Assembly: GCF_001431625.1 (NCBI RefSeq)
Contig: NZ_LLXT01000084.1
Location: forward strand, 1-52,411
DNA from: Stenotrophomonas geniculata ATCC 19374 = JCM 13324
GTDB lineage: Bacteria > Pseudomonadota > Gammaproteobacteria > Xanthomonadales > Xanthomonadaceae
DNA: 52,411 nucleotides
Reading direction: 5' to 3'
Position numbers and translations under genes: made by a program. Under the pieces are notes generated by a model. It saw only the letters and a program-made list of their open reading frames with translations, did no database searches and was not told the origin of the DNA. Shown piece after piece: positions 37,862-46,528 of the stretch (within the stretch, counting starts at the first letter, position 1; every line of letters starts with the position of its first letter).

Positions 37862-40480
37862 TCACGCCACCTTGGCGCCTTCCAGGAAATCCTGGGCAAA
37901 GCGCTGCAGCACGCCACCCGCCTCGTAGATCGCCACTTCCTCGTCGCTGTCCAGGCGGCAGGTGACCGGCACGATCAGGTCCTGGCCGTCGCGGCGGTGG
38001 ATGACCAGGGTCAGGTCGGCGCGCGGGGTGCGCTCGCCCACCACGTCGAAGGTCTCGGTGCCATCGATGCCCAGGGTCAGGCGGGTGGTGCCCGGCTTGA
38101 ACTCCAGCGGCAGCACGCCCATGCCGATCAGGTTGGTACGGTGGATGCGTTCGAAGCCCTCGGCCACGATCGCTTCCACGCCGGCCAGGCGCACGCCCTT
38201 GGCGGCCCAGTCGCGCGAGCTGCCCTGGCCGTAGTCGGCACCGGCAATGATGATGAGCGGCTGCTTGCGCTCCATGTAGGTCTCGATCGCTTCCCACATG
38301 CGCATCACCTTGCCTTCCGGCTCCACGCGCGCCAGCGAACCCTGCTTCACGCTGCCATCGTCGTTGCGCACCATCTCGTTGAACAGCTTCGGATTGGCGA
38401 AGGTGGCGCGCTGCGCAGTCAGGTGATCACCGCGATGCGTGGCATAGGAATTGAAGTCCTCTTCCGGCAGGCCCATCTTCGCCAGGTACTCGCCGGCAGC
38501 GCTGGAGGCCAGGATCGCGTTGGACGGCGACAGGTGGTCAGTGGTGATGTTGTCCGGCAGCACCGCCAGCGCGCGCATGCCGGCCAGCGTGCGCTCACCG
38601 GCCAGTGCGCCCTCCCAGTACGGCGGACGGCGGATGTAGGTGCTCTGCGGGCGCCAGTCGTACAGCGGGCTGACCGCGGCACCGTTCTCCACGCGTACGT
38701 TGAACATCGGGTTGTAGACCTTGCGGAACTGCTCGGGCTTCACCGAGGCCTTCACCACCGCGTCGATCTCGGCATCGCTCGGCCAGATGTCCTTCAGGCG
38801 CACCTCGTTGCCATCGGCGTCCACGCCCAGCACGTCCTTCTCGATATCAAAGCGGACGGTGCCGGCGATGGCATAGGCGATCACCAGCGGCGGCGACGCC
38901 AGGAAAGCCTGCTTCGCATACGGGTGGATGCGGCCATCGAAGTTGCGGTTGCCCGACAGCACGGCCGTGGCGTACAGGTCCCGGTCGATGATCTCCTGCT
39001 GGATGGCCGGATCGAGCGCGCCGCTCATGCCGTTGCAGGTGGTGCAGGCGAAGGCGACGATGCCGAAGCCCAGCTTTTCCAGGTCCGGCAGCAGGCCGGC
39101 CTCTTCCAGGTACAGCTGCACCGCCTTCGAGCCGGGCGCCAACGAGGACTTCACCCACGGCTTGCGCAGCAGGCCACGTTCATTGGCCTTGCGCGCCAGC
39201 AGTGCGGCGGCGATCACGTTACGCGGGTTGGAGGTGTTGGTGCAGCTGGTGATGGCGGCGATGATCACCGCGCCATCCGGCATCAGGCCCTGCGCCTGCT
39301 CGGCCTTGCCCGCTGCCAGCTTGGCCTCGTCGGCGATGCCGCGCTCGGCCAGCTCGGAAGTGGCGACGCGCTTGTGCGGGTTGGACGGGCCCGCCATGTT
39401 GCGCACCACGCTGGACAGGTCGAAGCGCAGCACGCGCTCGTACTGCGCGGTGGCCAGGTCGTCGGCCCACAGGCCTGTGGTGCGTGCATAGTTTTCCACC
39501 AGCGCCACCTGCGATTCCTCGCGGCCGGTCAGGCGCAGGTAATCGGTGGTCTGTGCGTCGATGTAGAACATCGCGGCGGTGGCACCGTATTCGGGGCACA
39601 TGTTGGAGATGGTGGCGCGGTCACCGATGGTCAGTGCCGCAGCACCCTCGCCGAAGAATTCAAGCCAGGCTCCGACCACGCGCTCCTTGCGCAGGAACTC
39701 GGTCAGGGCCAGCACCACGTCGGTGGCGGTGATGCCCGGCTGCGGGCGGCCACTCAGTTCGACACCGACGGTGTCGGGCAGGCGCATCCACGACGCGCGG
39801 CCCAGCATCACGTTCTCTGCTTCCAGGCCGCCAACACCAATTGCGATCACGCCCAGTGCATCCACGTGCGGGGTGTGGCTGTCGGTGCCCACGCAGGTAT
39901 CCGGGAAGGCCACGCCGTCCTGCACGTAGACCACCGGCGACATCTTCTCCAGGTTGATCTGGTGCATGATGCCGTTGCCCGGCGGAATCACGTCCACGTT
40001 CTCGAAGGCCAGTTTGGTCCAGTCGATGAAGTGGAAACGGTCTTCATTGCGACGATCTTCGATCGCGCGGTTCTTCTCGAACGCCTGCGGATCGAAACCG
40101 CCACACTCCACCGCCAGCGAGTGATCGACGATCAGCTGCACCGGCACCACCGGATTGACCTTGGCCGGGTCGCCGCCCTTGTCGGCGATCGCATCGCGCA
40201 ACCCGGCCAGATCGACCAGTGCGGTCTGGCCGAGGATGTCGTGGCACACCACGCGCGCCGGGAACCACGGGAAATCGAGGTCGCGACGGCGCTCGATCAG
40301 CTGCTTCAGCGAATCGCTGAGCGTGGCCGGATCGCAGCGGCGCACCAGGTTCTCGGCCAGCACGCGCGAGGTGTACGGCAGGTTGGCGTAGGCGCCGGGC
40401 TGGATCGCATCGACAGCGGCACGCGCGTCGAAATAGTCCAGCGCGCTGCCGGGGAGGTTCTTGCGGTAATCGATATTCAT
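37862..40480 (-). CDS. acnD: Fe/S-dependent 2-methylisocitrate dehydratase AcnD
   Basis: This 872-residue aconitase-family enzyme contains cluster-binding cysteines in ITSCTNTSNPRNV and FACTTCNGMSGALDP. The swivelling domain ends with ADYGQGSSRDWAAKGVRLAG. The opening NIDYRKNLPGSALDYFDARA is typical of AcnD rather than AcnA. It dehydrates 2-methylcitrate and rehydrates the isomerised product; PrpF is required. It is the third gene of the operon, 97 nt downstream of prpC. That gap holds a strong hairpin (40535-40562). Confidence 0.96.
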   Translation of the reverse strand: MNIDYRKNLPGSALDYFDARAAVDAIQPGAYANLPYTSRVLAENLVRRCDPATLSDSLKQLIERRRDLDFPWFPARVVCHDILGQTALVDLAGLRDAIADKGGDPAKVNPVVPVQLIVDHSLAVECGGFDPQAFEKNRAIEDRRNEDRFHFIDWTKLAFENVDVIPPGNGIMHQINLEKMSPVVYVQDGVAFPDTCVGTDSHTPHVDALGVIAIGVGGLEAENVMLGRASWMRLPDTVGVELSGRPQPGITATDVVLALTEFLRKERVVGAWLEFFGEGAAALTIGDRATISNMCPEYGATAAMFYIDAQTTDYLRLTGREESQVALVENYARTTGLWADDLATAQYERVLRFDLSSVVRNMAGPSNPHKRVATSELAERGIADEAKLAAGKAEQAQGLMPDGAVIIAAITSCTNTSNPRNVIAAALLARKANERGLLRKPWVKSSLAPGSKAVQLYLEEAGLLPDLEKLGFGIVAFACTTCNGMSGALDPAIQQEIIDRDLYATAVLSGNRNFDGRIHPYAKQAFLASPPLVIAYAIAGTVRFDIEKDVLGVDADGNEVRLKDIWPSDAEIDAVVKASVKPEQFRKVYNPMFNVRVENGAAVSPLYDWRPQSTYIRRPPYWEGALAGERTLAGMRALAVLPDNITTDHLSPSNAILASSAAGEYLAKMGLPEEDFNSYATHRGDHLTAQRATFANPKLFNEMVRNDDGSVKQGSLARVEPEGKVMRMWEAIETYMERKQPLIIIAGADYGQGSSRDWAAKGVRLAGVEAIVAEGFERIHRTNLIGMGVLPLEFKPGTTRLTLGIDGTETFDVVGERTPRADLTLVIHRRDGQDLIVPVTCRLDSDEEVAIYEAGGVLQRFAQDFLEGAKVA

Positions 40481-40534
40481 GGGCTGGCGGAGTGCTTGAG
40501 GCGGGCCGGGTGCCGGCGGTGCGGCGGCGAAAGC

Positions 40535-40562
40535 ATCCGGCCGGCACGCGGCCGGCCGGATG
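40535..40562 (-). terminator. GC-rich hairpin between prpC and acnD
   Basis: CATCCGGCCGGC and GGCCGGCCGGATG pair over at least 12 bp, with a 3-4-nt loop. There is no clear T-run; it may be an attenuator or an mRNA stabiliser of the prpBC segment. Confidence 0.5.
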
Positions 40563-40577
40563 GGTACAGCAGGTGGA

Positions 40578-41735
40578 TCAGACGCGCTTGTCGATGGCGA
40601 CGAAGTCGCGGTCTTCCGGACCGATGTAGTTGGCGCTCGGGCGGATGATCTTGCCGTCGATGCGCTGCTCGACGATGTGCGCGCTCCAGCCGGCGGTGCG
40701 GGCGATCACGAACAGCGGGGTGAACATCGCGGTCGGCACGCCCATCATGTGGTAGCTGACGGCGCTGAACCAGTCCAGGTTCGGGAACATCTTCTTGATG
40801 TCCCACATCACCGATTCCAGGCGCTCGGCGATGTCGTACATCTTCATGCTGGACTGTTCTTCGGACAGCTCGCGGGCCACGTCCTTGATCACCTTGTTGC
40901 GCGGATCGGAGACGGTGTAGACCGGGTGGCCGAAACCGATCACCACTTCCTTGCGCTCGACGCGGGCCTTGATGTCTTCCTCGGCCTCATCGGGGGTGTC
41001 GTAGCGCTTCTGCACTTCGAACGCCACTTCGTTGGCGCCACCGTGCTTCGGACCGCGCAGGGCACCAATGCCACCACAGATCGCGCTGTACATGTCACTG
41101 CCGGTACCGGCGATGACACGGCAGGTGAAGGTCGAGGCGTTGAACTCGTGTTCCGCATACAGGATCAGCGAGGTGTGCATCGCCTTCACCCACGACTCCT
41201 GCGGCTTCTCGCCGTGCAGCAGGTGCAGGAAGTGGCCACCGATCGAGTCGTCATCGGTTTCCACATCGATGGCGCGGCCGTTATGGCTCCAGTGGTACCA
41301 GTACAGCAGCATCGAACCGAGACAGGCCATCAGCTTGTCGGCGATGTCGCGCGCGCCGGGGTGGTTGTGATCGTCCTTCTCCGGCGCCACGCAGCCAAGC
41401 ACGGACACGCCGGTGCGCATCACGTCCATCGGGTGCGCCGACGGCGGCAGCTCTTCCAGCGCGGCCTTCACCGCGGCCGGAATGCCACGCAGCGACTTCA
41501 GCTTGGCCTTGTAGGAAACCAGCTCGGCGCGGGTCGGCAGCTTGCCGTGCACCAGCAGGTAGGCGATTTCCTCGAACTCGCTGGTGTTGGCCAGGTCCAG
41601 GATGTCGTAGCCACGGTAGTGCAGGTCGTTGCCACTGCGGCCCACGCTGCACAGCGCGGTGTTGCCGGCAGCGGTGCCGGACAGGGCGACGGACTTCTTC
41701 GGCTTGAAGGTCGGGGTTGCGGTCGTATCGTTCAT
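40578..41735 (-). CDS. prpC: 2-methylcitrate synthase
   Basis: This 385-residue citrate-synthase-family enzyme condenses propionyl-CoA with oxaloacetate. Active-site segments include [35 protein letters not shown] and [15 protein letters not shown]. The C-terminal part has [23 protein letters not shown] lies before the ATG and the start is 36 nt after prpB, so the two are clearly co-transcribed. Confidence 0.97.
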   Translation of the reverse strand: MNDTTATPTFKPKKSVALSGTAAGNTALCSVGRSGNDLHYRGYDILDLANTSEFEEIAYLLVHGKLPTRAELVSYKAKLKSLRGIPAAVKAALEELPPSAHPMDVMRTGVSVLGCVAPEKDDHNHPGARDIADKLMACLGSMLLYWYHWSHNGRAIDVETDDDSIGGHFLHLLHGEKPQESWVKAMHTSLILYAEHEFNASTFTCRVIAGTGSDMYSAICGGIGALRGPKHGGANEVAFEVQKRYDTPDEAEEDIKARVERKEVVIGFGHPVYTVSDPRNKVIKDVARELSEEQSSMKMYDIAERLESVMWDIKKMFPNLDWFSAVSYHMMGVPTAMFTPLFVIARTAGWSAHIVEQRIDGKIIRPSANYIGPEDRDFVAIDKRV

Positions 41736-41771
41736 GTTTCCCTCCGAAAACTTGATGGTGCAGGGTACTGC

Positions 41772-42665
41772 TTATTTCTTGGCGGCGAACAGTGCATCGA
41801 GCTGCTGCTCGAACGCGTGGTAGCCGATGCGGTCGTAGAGTTCTTCGCGGGTCTGCATGGTCTCCACCACGTTGCGCTGGTGGCCATCGCGGCGCACCGC
41901 CTGGTAGACGTTCTCGGCGGCCTTGTTGGCGGCACGGAAGGCCGACAGCGGGAACAGCTGGATGGCAACACCGGCCGAAGCCAGTTCATCGCGACTGAAC
42001 AGCGGGGTGGCGCCGAACTCGGTGATGTTGGCCAGCACCGGCACCTTCACCGCGTCGACGAAGCGGCGGTAGGTGTCCAGGTCGTAGGCGGCCTCGGCGA
42101 AGATGCCGTCGGCACCGGCCTCGACGCAGGCGATGGCGCGCTCGATGGCCTTGTCCACGCCGTCCACCTGGATGGCGTCGGTGCGCGCGATCAGGAAGAA
42201 GTCCGGATCGGTCTTGGCATCGGCGGCCGCCTTCACGCGGTCGACCATTTCACCCTGCGACACGATCTCCTTGCCCGGACGGTGACCGCAGCGCTTGGCG
42301 CCGACCTGGTCCTCGATGTGGCAGGCGGCCGCGCCGGCCTTGATCAGCGACTTCACGGTGCGCGCGATGTTGAACGCGCTCGGGCCGAAGCCGGTGTCGA
42401 TGTCGACCATCAGCGGCAGGTCGCAGACATCGGTGATGCGGCGCACGTCCACCAGCACGTCTTCCAGGGTGTTGATGCCCAGATCCGGCAGGCCCAGCGA
42501 GCCGGCGGCAACACCGCCACCAGACAGGTAGATGGCGCGGAAGCCGGCGCGCTTGGCCAGCAGGGCGTGGTTGGCGTTGATCGCGCCGATCACCTGCAGC
42601 GGCGATTCGGCAGCCAGCGCCTCACGGAAGCGGGCACCGGCGGAGAAAGGAGTGGAAGCGGTCAT
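41772..42665 (-). CDS. prpB: 2-methylisocitrate lyase
   Basis: This 297-residue member of the isocitrate lyase/PEP mutase superfamily cleaves 2-methylisocitrate to pyruvate and succinate. The catalytic loop [13 protein letters not shown] is intact, and the Mg-binding MVDIDTGFG segment is present. It is the first gene of the prp operon. ATG 42665 ([10 protein letters not shown]) gives the usual length. A sigma54-type promoter lies 35-50 bp upstream. Confidence 0.97.
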   Translation of the reverse strand: MTASTPFSAGARFREALAAESPLQVIGAINANHALLAKRAGFRAIYLSGGGVAAGSLGLPDLGINTLEDVLVDVRRITDVCDLPLMVDIDTGFGPSAFNIARTVKSLIKAGAAACHIEDQVGAKRCGHRPGKEIVSQGEMVDRVKAAADAKTDPDFFLIARTDAIQVDGVDKAIERAIACVEAGADGIFAEAAYDLDTYRRFVDAVKVPVLANITEFGATPLFSRDELASAGVAIQLFPLSAFRAANKAAENVYQAVRRDGHQRNVVETMQTREELYDRIGYHAFEQQLDALFAAKK

Positions 42666-42699
42666 GCGGCAATCCAGGTTGGAGATCGTGTGTGTAGGC

Positions 42700-42715
42700 G
42701 CAAACACCATGCCAA
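42700..42715 (-). promoter_or_regulatory. Predicted sigma54 promoter of the prp operon
   Basis: On the minus strand TTGGCATGGTGTTTGC contains the essential GG and GC separated by exactly 10 nt and the TTGGCA/TTTGC context of the -24/-12 consensus. It faces prpB, which fits control by the sigma54 activator PrpR encoded divergently. Confidence 0.85.
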
Positions 42716-42757
42716 CCTGCAAGCGCTTGATTTCACGGGGATGACTGACCCGCATCA

Positions 42758-42798
42758 GTGAAACATATGAAACACTGAAACAGATGTATCATGAAACA
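42758..42798. promoter_or_regulatory. Four TGAAACA repeats, probable PrpR binding sites
   Basis: Direct copies of TGAAACA begin at 42759, 42768, 42776 and 42792. The last also pairs with TGTATCA on its left as an inverted repeat. They stand 40-85 bp upstream of the sigma54 promoter, the normal distance for an enhancer-type activator, and overlap the 5' region of prpR, which suggests autoregulation. Confidence 0.7.
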
Positions 42799-42819
42799 CC
42801 CTTCCCGGTCCGAGCCACC

Positions 42820-44403
42820 ATGTACCTGCCCCGCTCGCCCCTGCGCCACACCGATGCCGATCCCGGCCGTCCGGTGATCTGGACCGTCAGCGTCTCGCGG
42901 CTGACCGGCCTGCTCGGCGACGTCATTCCGGAGTTCGACCGCCGCGCGCGTATCGAACAGATCAACCTCGGCTTCGAGGAAGCGGTGGATGTGATCGGGC
43001 AGCGCCTGCGCCGTGAGCATTGCGACGTGGTGATCGCCGGTGGCTCCAATGCCGCCTGGCTGCGCAGCCGGCTGGAGCTGCCGCTGGTGCCGATCCAGGC
43101 CAACGGCTTCGATCTGATGGAGGCGCTGGCCCGGGCACGACGGATCGCCAGCCGCATCGGCCTGGTCACCCACGCCAGCGACGTACCGGTGTTCAGCAAC
43201 TTCCAGCAGAGTTTCGGCCTGGATATCGAGCATCGCCGTTTCGTCACCCGCGAGGATGCGCGCGACTGCATTGCCGACCTGCGCGCCAATGGCATCGAAG
43301 TGATCGTCGGCACCGGCATGGCCATCGACCACGCCGAACAGGCCGGCCTGCCTGGCGTGCTGCTGTACTCGGCCGACTCGGTGCGGCAGGCGTTCGAGCA
43401 TGCGCTGGAACTGACCCAGACGCTGGCCCGCTCCAGTGGCAACCGATCCACCCCACGCCGGCGCCCGGCAGTACGTGGCGACGCGCATGAACTGCTCGGC
43501 GACAGCGATGCGATGGCACAGGTACGCGCACAGATTGCGCTCTATGCACCGCACGACAGCACCGTGCTGGTCAGTGGCGAAACCGGCACCGGCAAGGAAC
43601 TGGTCGCGCGCCAGCTGCACGCCGTAAGTGGTCGTCGTGGGCGTTTCGTCGCGCTGAACTGCGGTGCGATCAGCGAATCGCTGCTGGAGGCAGAACTGTT
43701 CGGCTACAGCGATGGTGCCTTCACCGGCGCACGTCGCGGCGGACGCGTCGGCCTGGTTGAAGCCGCAGACGGGGGCACCTTGTTCCTGGATGAGATCGGC
43801 GAGCTGCCGCTGCCGTTGCAGACCCGCCTGCTGCGGGTGTTGGAAGAACGTGAAGTGCTGCGCGTGGGCGCCACCGAACCGACGCCGGTCGACCTGCGCG
43901 TGGTAGCCGCCACGCTGCAATCGCTGGAGCAGCGCGCAGCAGCAGGCAGCTTCCGTCGCGACCTGTATTACCGGCTGGCGGCGCTGCGCATCGCCCTGCC
44001 CTCGCTGCGTGCCCGGCGCGGGGACATTCCGCTGCTGGCACAGCACTTCTTCCGCCAGCTGCGTGGCATTGACGCACCACTGGATGAGGATGCACTGGCG
44101 GTACTGACCACGGCCGAGTGGCCCGGCAACGTGCGTGAACTACGCAATCTGGTGGATCGCCTGCGCATCCACTGGCAGCCGGCTGAAGGGCCTATTGATG
44201 CTTCGCGACTGCTGCAGCTTGCGCCCGAGCTGGCAAGCGAAGGCGCGACGGCACTGCCGCTGGAAAGTAACGGCAAACGCCCGCCGCGTGCGCAGCTGGA
44301 AGCATTGCTGCAGGAACATCGCAATGACCGCGAGGGCATGGCACAGGCGCTGGGCGTATCACGCACCACGCTATGGCGCTGGCTGCGCGCGGAGGGGTTG
44401 TAG
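42820..44403 (+). CDS. prpR: Propionate catabolism activator PrpR (sigma54-dependent)
   Basis: This 527-residue enhancer-binding protein has an N-terminal PrpR_N sensor domain (about 10-190; VIWTVSVSRL, DVVIAGGSNAAWL) that in relatives binds 2-methylcitrate. The AAA+ domain has Walker A GETGTGKE at 253-260 and the sigma54-contact loop GAFTGA at 299-304. A C-terminal Fis-type HTH follows (MAQALGVSRTTLWRWLRAEG). ATG 42820 gives 527 residues, close to E. coli PrpR (528); the upstream ATG at 42784 would place the binding repeats inside the gene. The TAG stop is the GTAG end of a SMAG repeat. Confidence 0.95.
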   Translation: MYLPRSPLRHTDADPGRPVIWTVSVSRLTGLLGDVIPEFDRRARIEQINLGFEEAVDVIGQRLRREHCDVVIAGGSNAAWLRSRLELPLVPIQANGFDLMEALARARRIASRIGLVTHASDVPVFSNFQQSFGLDIEHRRFVTREDARDCIADLRANGIEVIVGTGMAIDHAEQAGLPGVLLYSADSVRQAFEHALELTQTLARSSGNRSTPRRRPAVRGDAHELLGDSDAMAQVRAQIALYAPHDSTVLVSGETGTGKELVARQLHAVSGRRGRFVALNCGAISESLLEAELFGYSDGAFTGARRGGRVGLVEAADGGTLFLDEIGELPLPLQTRLLRVLEEREVLRVGATEPTPVDLRVVAATLQSLEQRAAAGSFRRDLYYRLAALRIALPSLRARRGDIPLLAQHFFRQLRGIDAPLDEDALAVLTTAEWPGNVRELRNLVDRLRIHWQPAEGPIDASRLLQLAPELASEGATALPLESNGKRPPRAQLEALLQEHRNDREGMAQALGVSRTTLWRWLRAEGL

Positions 44404-44420
44404 AGCCGAGCTTGCTCGAC
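44400..44420 (+). repeat. SMAG element overlapping the prpR stop codon
   Basis: GTAGAGCCGAGCTTGCTCGAC forms an imperfect hairpin. Bases TAG of its GTAG terminus are the prpR stop codon (44401-44403). Confidence 0.65.
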
Positions 44421-44428
44421 TGCTTCAG

Positions 44429-44872
44429 CTAAGCAGCCCGATCATCATTGTTGATGTACCAAGCAATGAAATCTACGAAGTTCTTCCAACGGGCAGGGGT
44501 CTCACCTGAAAGAAACTGATCGTGCCGAGCCAGGTAGTAATCATGTACCTCCTGCGTTCGCACATCGTACAAATACATCCCCTCACCTTCGTCAGATGAC
44601 AGCGGAAGAAAATCCGCAGGGAGCTCGTAACGATCCCGAATGTACTCAGCCTGGTCTGGAATTTTCGGAATTCCAGGACCAACCATTCGCAGCAAGTCAG
44701 GCTTGCCGCTCACAGCAGGCAGCGCGCCATTGACTGCCATGTAGAACATCCACATATCGCAGTGAGGATCAACGCCCAAGCGACACATGACGTCGGCCGC
44801 CGAAGCGCAATCAGGATTCCGACGATCCGGGTACGCGCGAATCACGCGCTGGATCAGATCATTCATCCGCAT
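44429..44872 (-). CDS. Unknown protein, possibly SMI1/KNR4-like
   Basis: This 147-residue cytoplasmic protein is acidic in its second half. A motif-like stretch, ADFLPLSSDEGEGMYLYD followed by FLSGETPARWKNFVDFI, resembles the SUKH/SMI1-KNR4 fold of immunity proteins, but the match is by eye only. GGAGG lies before ATG 44872. The gene is visibly richer in A+T than all neighbours, which suggests recent acquisition. No toxin gene is present beside it. Function is unknown. Confidence 0.7.
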   Translation of the reverse strand: MRMNDLIQRVIRAYPDRRNPDCASAADVMCRLGVDPHCDMWMFYMAVNGALPAVSGKPDLLRMVGPGIPKIPDQAEYIRDRYELPADFLPLSSDEGEGMYLYDVRTQEVHDYYLARHDQFLSGETPARWKNFVDFIAWYINNDDRAA

Positions 44873-44898
44873 TCAATTGCCTCCGCTTCACTCAATGT

Positions 44899-45360
44899 TC
44901 AAGGCACCCAACGAGCTTCGATCGCGAACCGTCCACTCCCCACTGCGGCAATCCATAGCAGCAGTACGCCCAGCGGCACTTCGCTCAGGTAGAAGAACCA
45001 GCTCAACCAATCCGGCACGCTCAGTCCCGCAGGAATGCGCGCGATACCATCGGTCAGCGCCGCCACCGCGCAGATCGCCGCCAGCAGCAGGGCCGAGGGG
45101 CGGCTCAAAAGGCCCAGCACCAGCAGTCCACCCGCAATCCATTCGATCACACCGAGCACCGGCGCGCTGAACACCGGAAACGGAATCCCCGCACCCACCA
45201 GCGTATGCACCATGCGCTCGCGGCCCGCATCGGTGAAAACCTTGTTCCAGCCGGATACGCAGAACATCACACCGGCGACGATGCGGGCGAGCAACAGCAG
45301 GAACGCTTCCACGCCGTGACGCGGCGGCGGCAACGCAAACAGGCAACGCCAGGAGGGCAT
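44899..45360 (-). CDS. DoxX family membrane protein
   Basis: This 153-residue protein has four hydrophobic helices: LLLLARIVAGVMFCVSGWNK (typical DoxX opening), APVLGVIEWIAGGLLVLGLL, ALLLAAICAVAALTDG and LSWFFYLSEVPLGVLLLWI. DoxX-like proteins are linked to redox and thiosulfate metabolism in a few organisms, but the role here is unknown. GGAG precedes ATG 45360. It lies 26 nt downstream of nothing else on its strand except the REP pair at 45457-45523. Confidence 0.85.
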   Translation of the reverse strand: MPSWRCLFALPPPRHGVEAFLLLLARIVAGVMFCVSGWNKVFTDAGRERMVHTLVGAGIPFPVFSAPVLGVIEWIAGGLLVLGLLSRPSALLLAAICAVAALTDGIARIPAGLSVPDWLSWFFYLSEVPLGVLLLWIAAVGSGRFAIEARWVP

Positions 45361-45456
45361 GGCAACTCCGGAAGTCGAGATCATCCGTCGGAGTGTGCCG
45401 GTTATGAGCCTGCTCGCAGATGAAGCAAGCCGGTCCATTTGCGACAGCCTGCTCTC

Positions 45457-45523
45457 GTGGAGTCGAGCCCTGCTCGACTGCCTCATGCGTCGGAGCAGCA
45501 GCCGAGCATGGGCTCGGCTCTAC
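45457..45523. repeat. SMAG/REP pair
   Basis: A GTGGAGTCGAGCCCTGCTCG hairpin faces GCCGAGCATGGGCTCGGCTC ending CTAC. The right CTAC (45520-45523) contains the stop codon of the downstream minus-strand gene. Confidence 0.78.
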
Positions 45524-45879
45524 AACGGCAGCCCGCCGGCCAGCAGCAGCTCGATCTCCTCCACCTGCACCATCGGCACCCGCCACGGATGATGCGGCAC
45601 GATGCCATGCTCCAAGATGCGCTGCAGCCGCTGCGTATCCCGAGCCAGGCAGAACTCCAGGCGCACGCTGTCGGCCACTTCGGTGTGGCCCGCCTCACCC
45701 TGCACGGGCGACGCCCCCGCGCGTGGGCGGAACTGCTCGAATCCCGGCGCCGACCACCACATCCCGTGCTCGTAGTCGCCGGCCACGAGCGCATCCACCG
45801 CGAGGATGCCCTGCTTCACCGCGTCCAGGGCTGCCGGCGGCACGAACACCACCACGCGGTACAGCGGCAGGCGTTGCAC
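45520..45879 (-). CDS. YqfO/Nif3-like small protein
   Basis: This 119-residue protein matches the stand-alone middle domain of Nif3/YqfO proteins (CutA-like fold): YRVVVFVPPAALDAVKQGI, GDYEHGMWWSAPGFEQF, then the EFCLARDTQRLQRILE segment. Biochemical function is not established. The start is GTG 45879, because AAGG lies upstream and pdxH ends 9 nt before, which suggests translational coupling. The TAG stop is the terminal GTAG of a SMAG repeat. Confidence 0.82.
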   Translation of the reverse strand: MQRLPLYRVVVFVPPAALDAVKQGILAVDALVAGDYEHGMWWSAPGFEQFRPRAGASPVQGEAGHTEVADSVRLEFCLARDTQRLQRILEHGIVPHHPWRVPMVQVEEIELLLAGGLPL

Positions 45880-45888
45880 CGGCCAGCC

Positions 45889-46488
45889 TTACGGATACAG
45901 CAGGCGCTTGCTCCAGCGCCCTTCGGCACCGGCTTCATAGCACCAGCGTTCGTGCAGGCGGAACTGCGCGCCGTACCAGAACTCGATGCGGTCGGGCACC
46001 ACGCGCAGGCCGCTCCAGCCCTCCGGGCGCGGCACGTCCTTGCCCTCGAAGCGGGCCTCGACCTCGGCCACGCGCGCATCGAATTCCTCACGCGTTGCCA
46101 GCGTCTTCGACTGCTGCGAGGCCCAGGCGCCGATCTGGCTCATCCGCGGGCGGCTGGCGAAATAGGCGTCGGCCTCGGCATCGGCAACCTGCTCCACACG
46201 GCCTTCAATGCGCACCTGGATGCCGGCTTCGCGCAGGCTGCGCCACAGGAACAGCAGCGCGGCCTGCGGGTTGGCATGGAGTTCCTGGCCCTTGTGGCTG
46301 TCCAGATGGGTGTAGAAGACAAAGCCACGCTCATCGAACGCCTTCAGCAGCACGGTACGTGCCGAGGGGCGGCCGTGCGTATCGGCAGTGGCCACGGTCA
46401 TCGCGTTCGGCTCGACCTCGCGGCTCTGTTTGGCCTCTTCAAACAGGCCGGCAAACGTGGACAGGGCTTCGGCGTACAGGTCGCTCAT
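45889..46488 (-). CDS. pdxH: Pyridoxine/pyridoxamine 5'-phosphate oxidase
   Basis: This 199-residue FMN-dependent oxidase makes pyridoxal 5'-phosphate, the cofactor of GcvP among others. Signature segments include [35 protein letters not shown] and the C-terminal [16 protein letters not shown]. Length is typical for the family. It lies upstream of the YqfO-like gene and divergent from the P-loop kinase with a 40-nt gap. Confidence 0.96.
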   Translation of the reverse strand: MSDLYAEALSTFAGLFEEAKQSREVEPNAMTVATADTHGRPSARTVLLKAFDERGFVFYTHLDSHKGQELHANPQAALLFLWRSLREAGIQVRIEGRVEQVADAEADAYFASRPRMSQIGAWASQQSKTLATREEFDARVAEVEARFEGKDVPRPEGWSGLRVVPDRIEFWYGAQFRLHERWCYEAGAEGRWSKRLLYP

Positions 46489-46528
46489 GATTGCGTTCTT
46501 CTCACACGGATTGGGCTATTGTGGCTGC

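Noticed and set aside
37724..40648. A 974-codon plus-strand open frame opposite acnD
   Set aside because: Antisense shadow of acnD without recognisable domains or ribosome-binding site.
42784..42819. An upstream ATG for prpR that would add 12 residues
   Set aside because: It would put the TGAAACA sites in coding sequence and make the protein longer than E. coli PrpR; 42820 fits better. It is not excluded.
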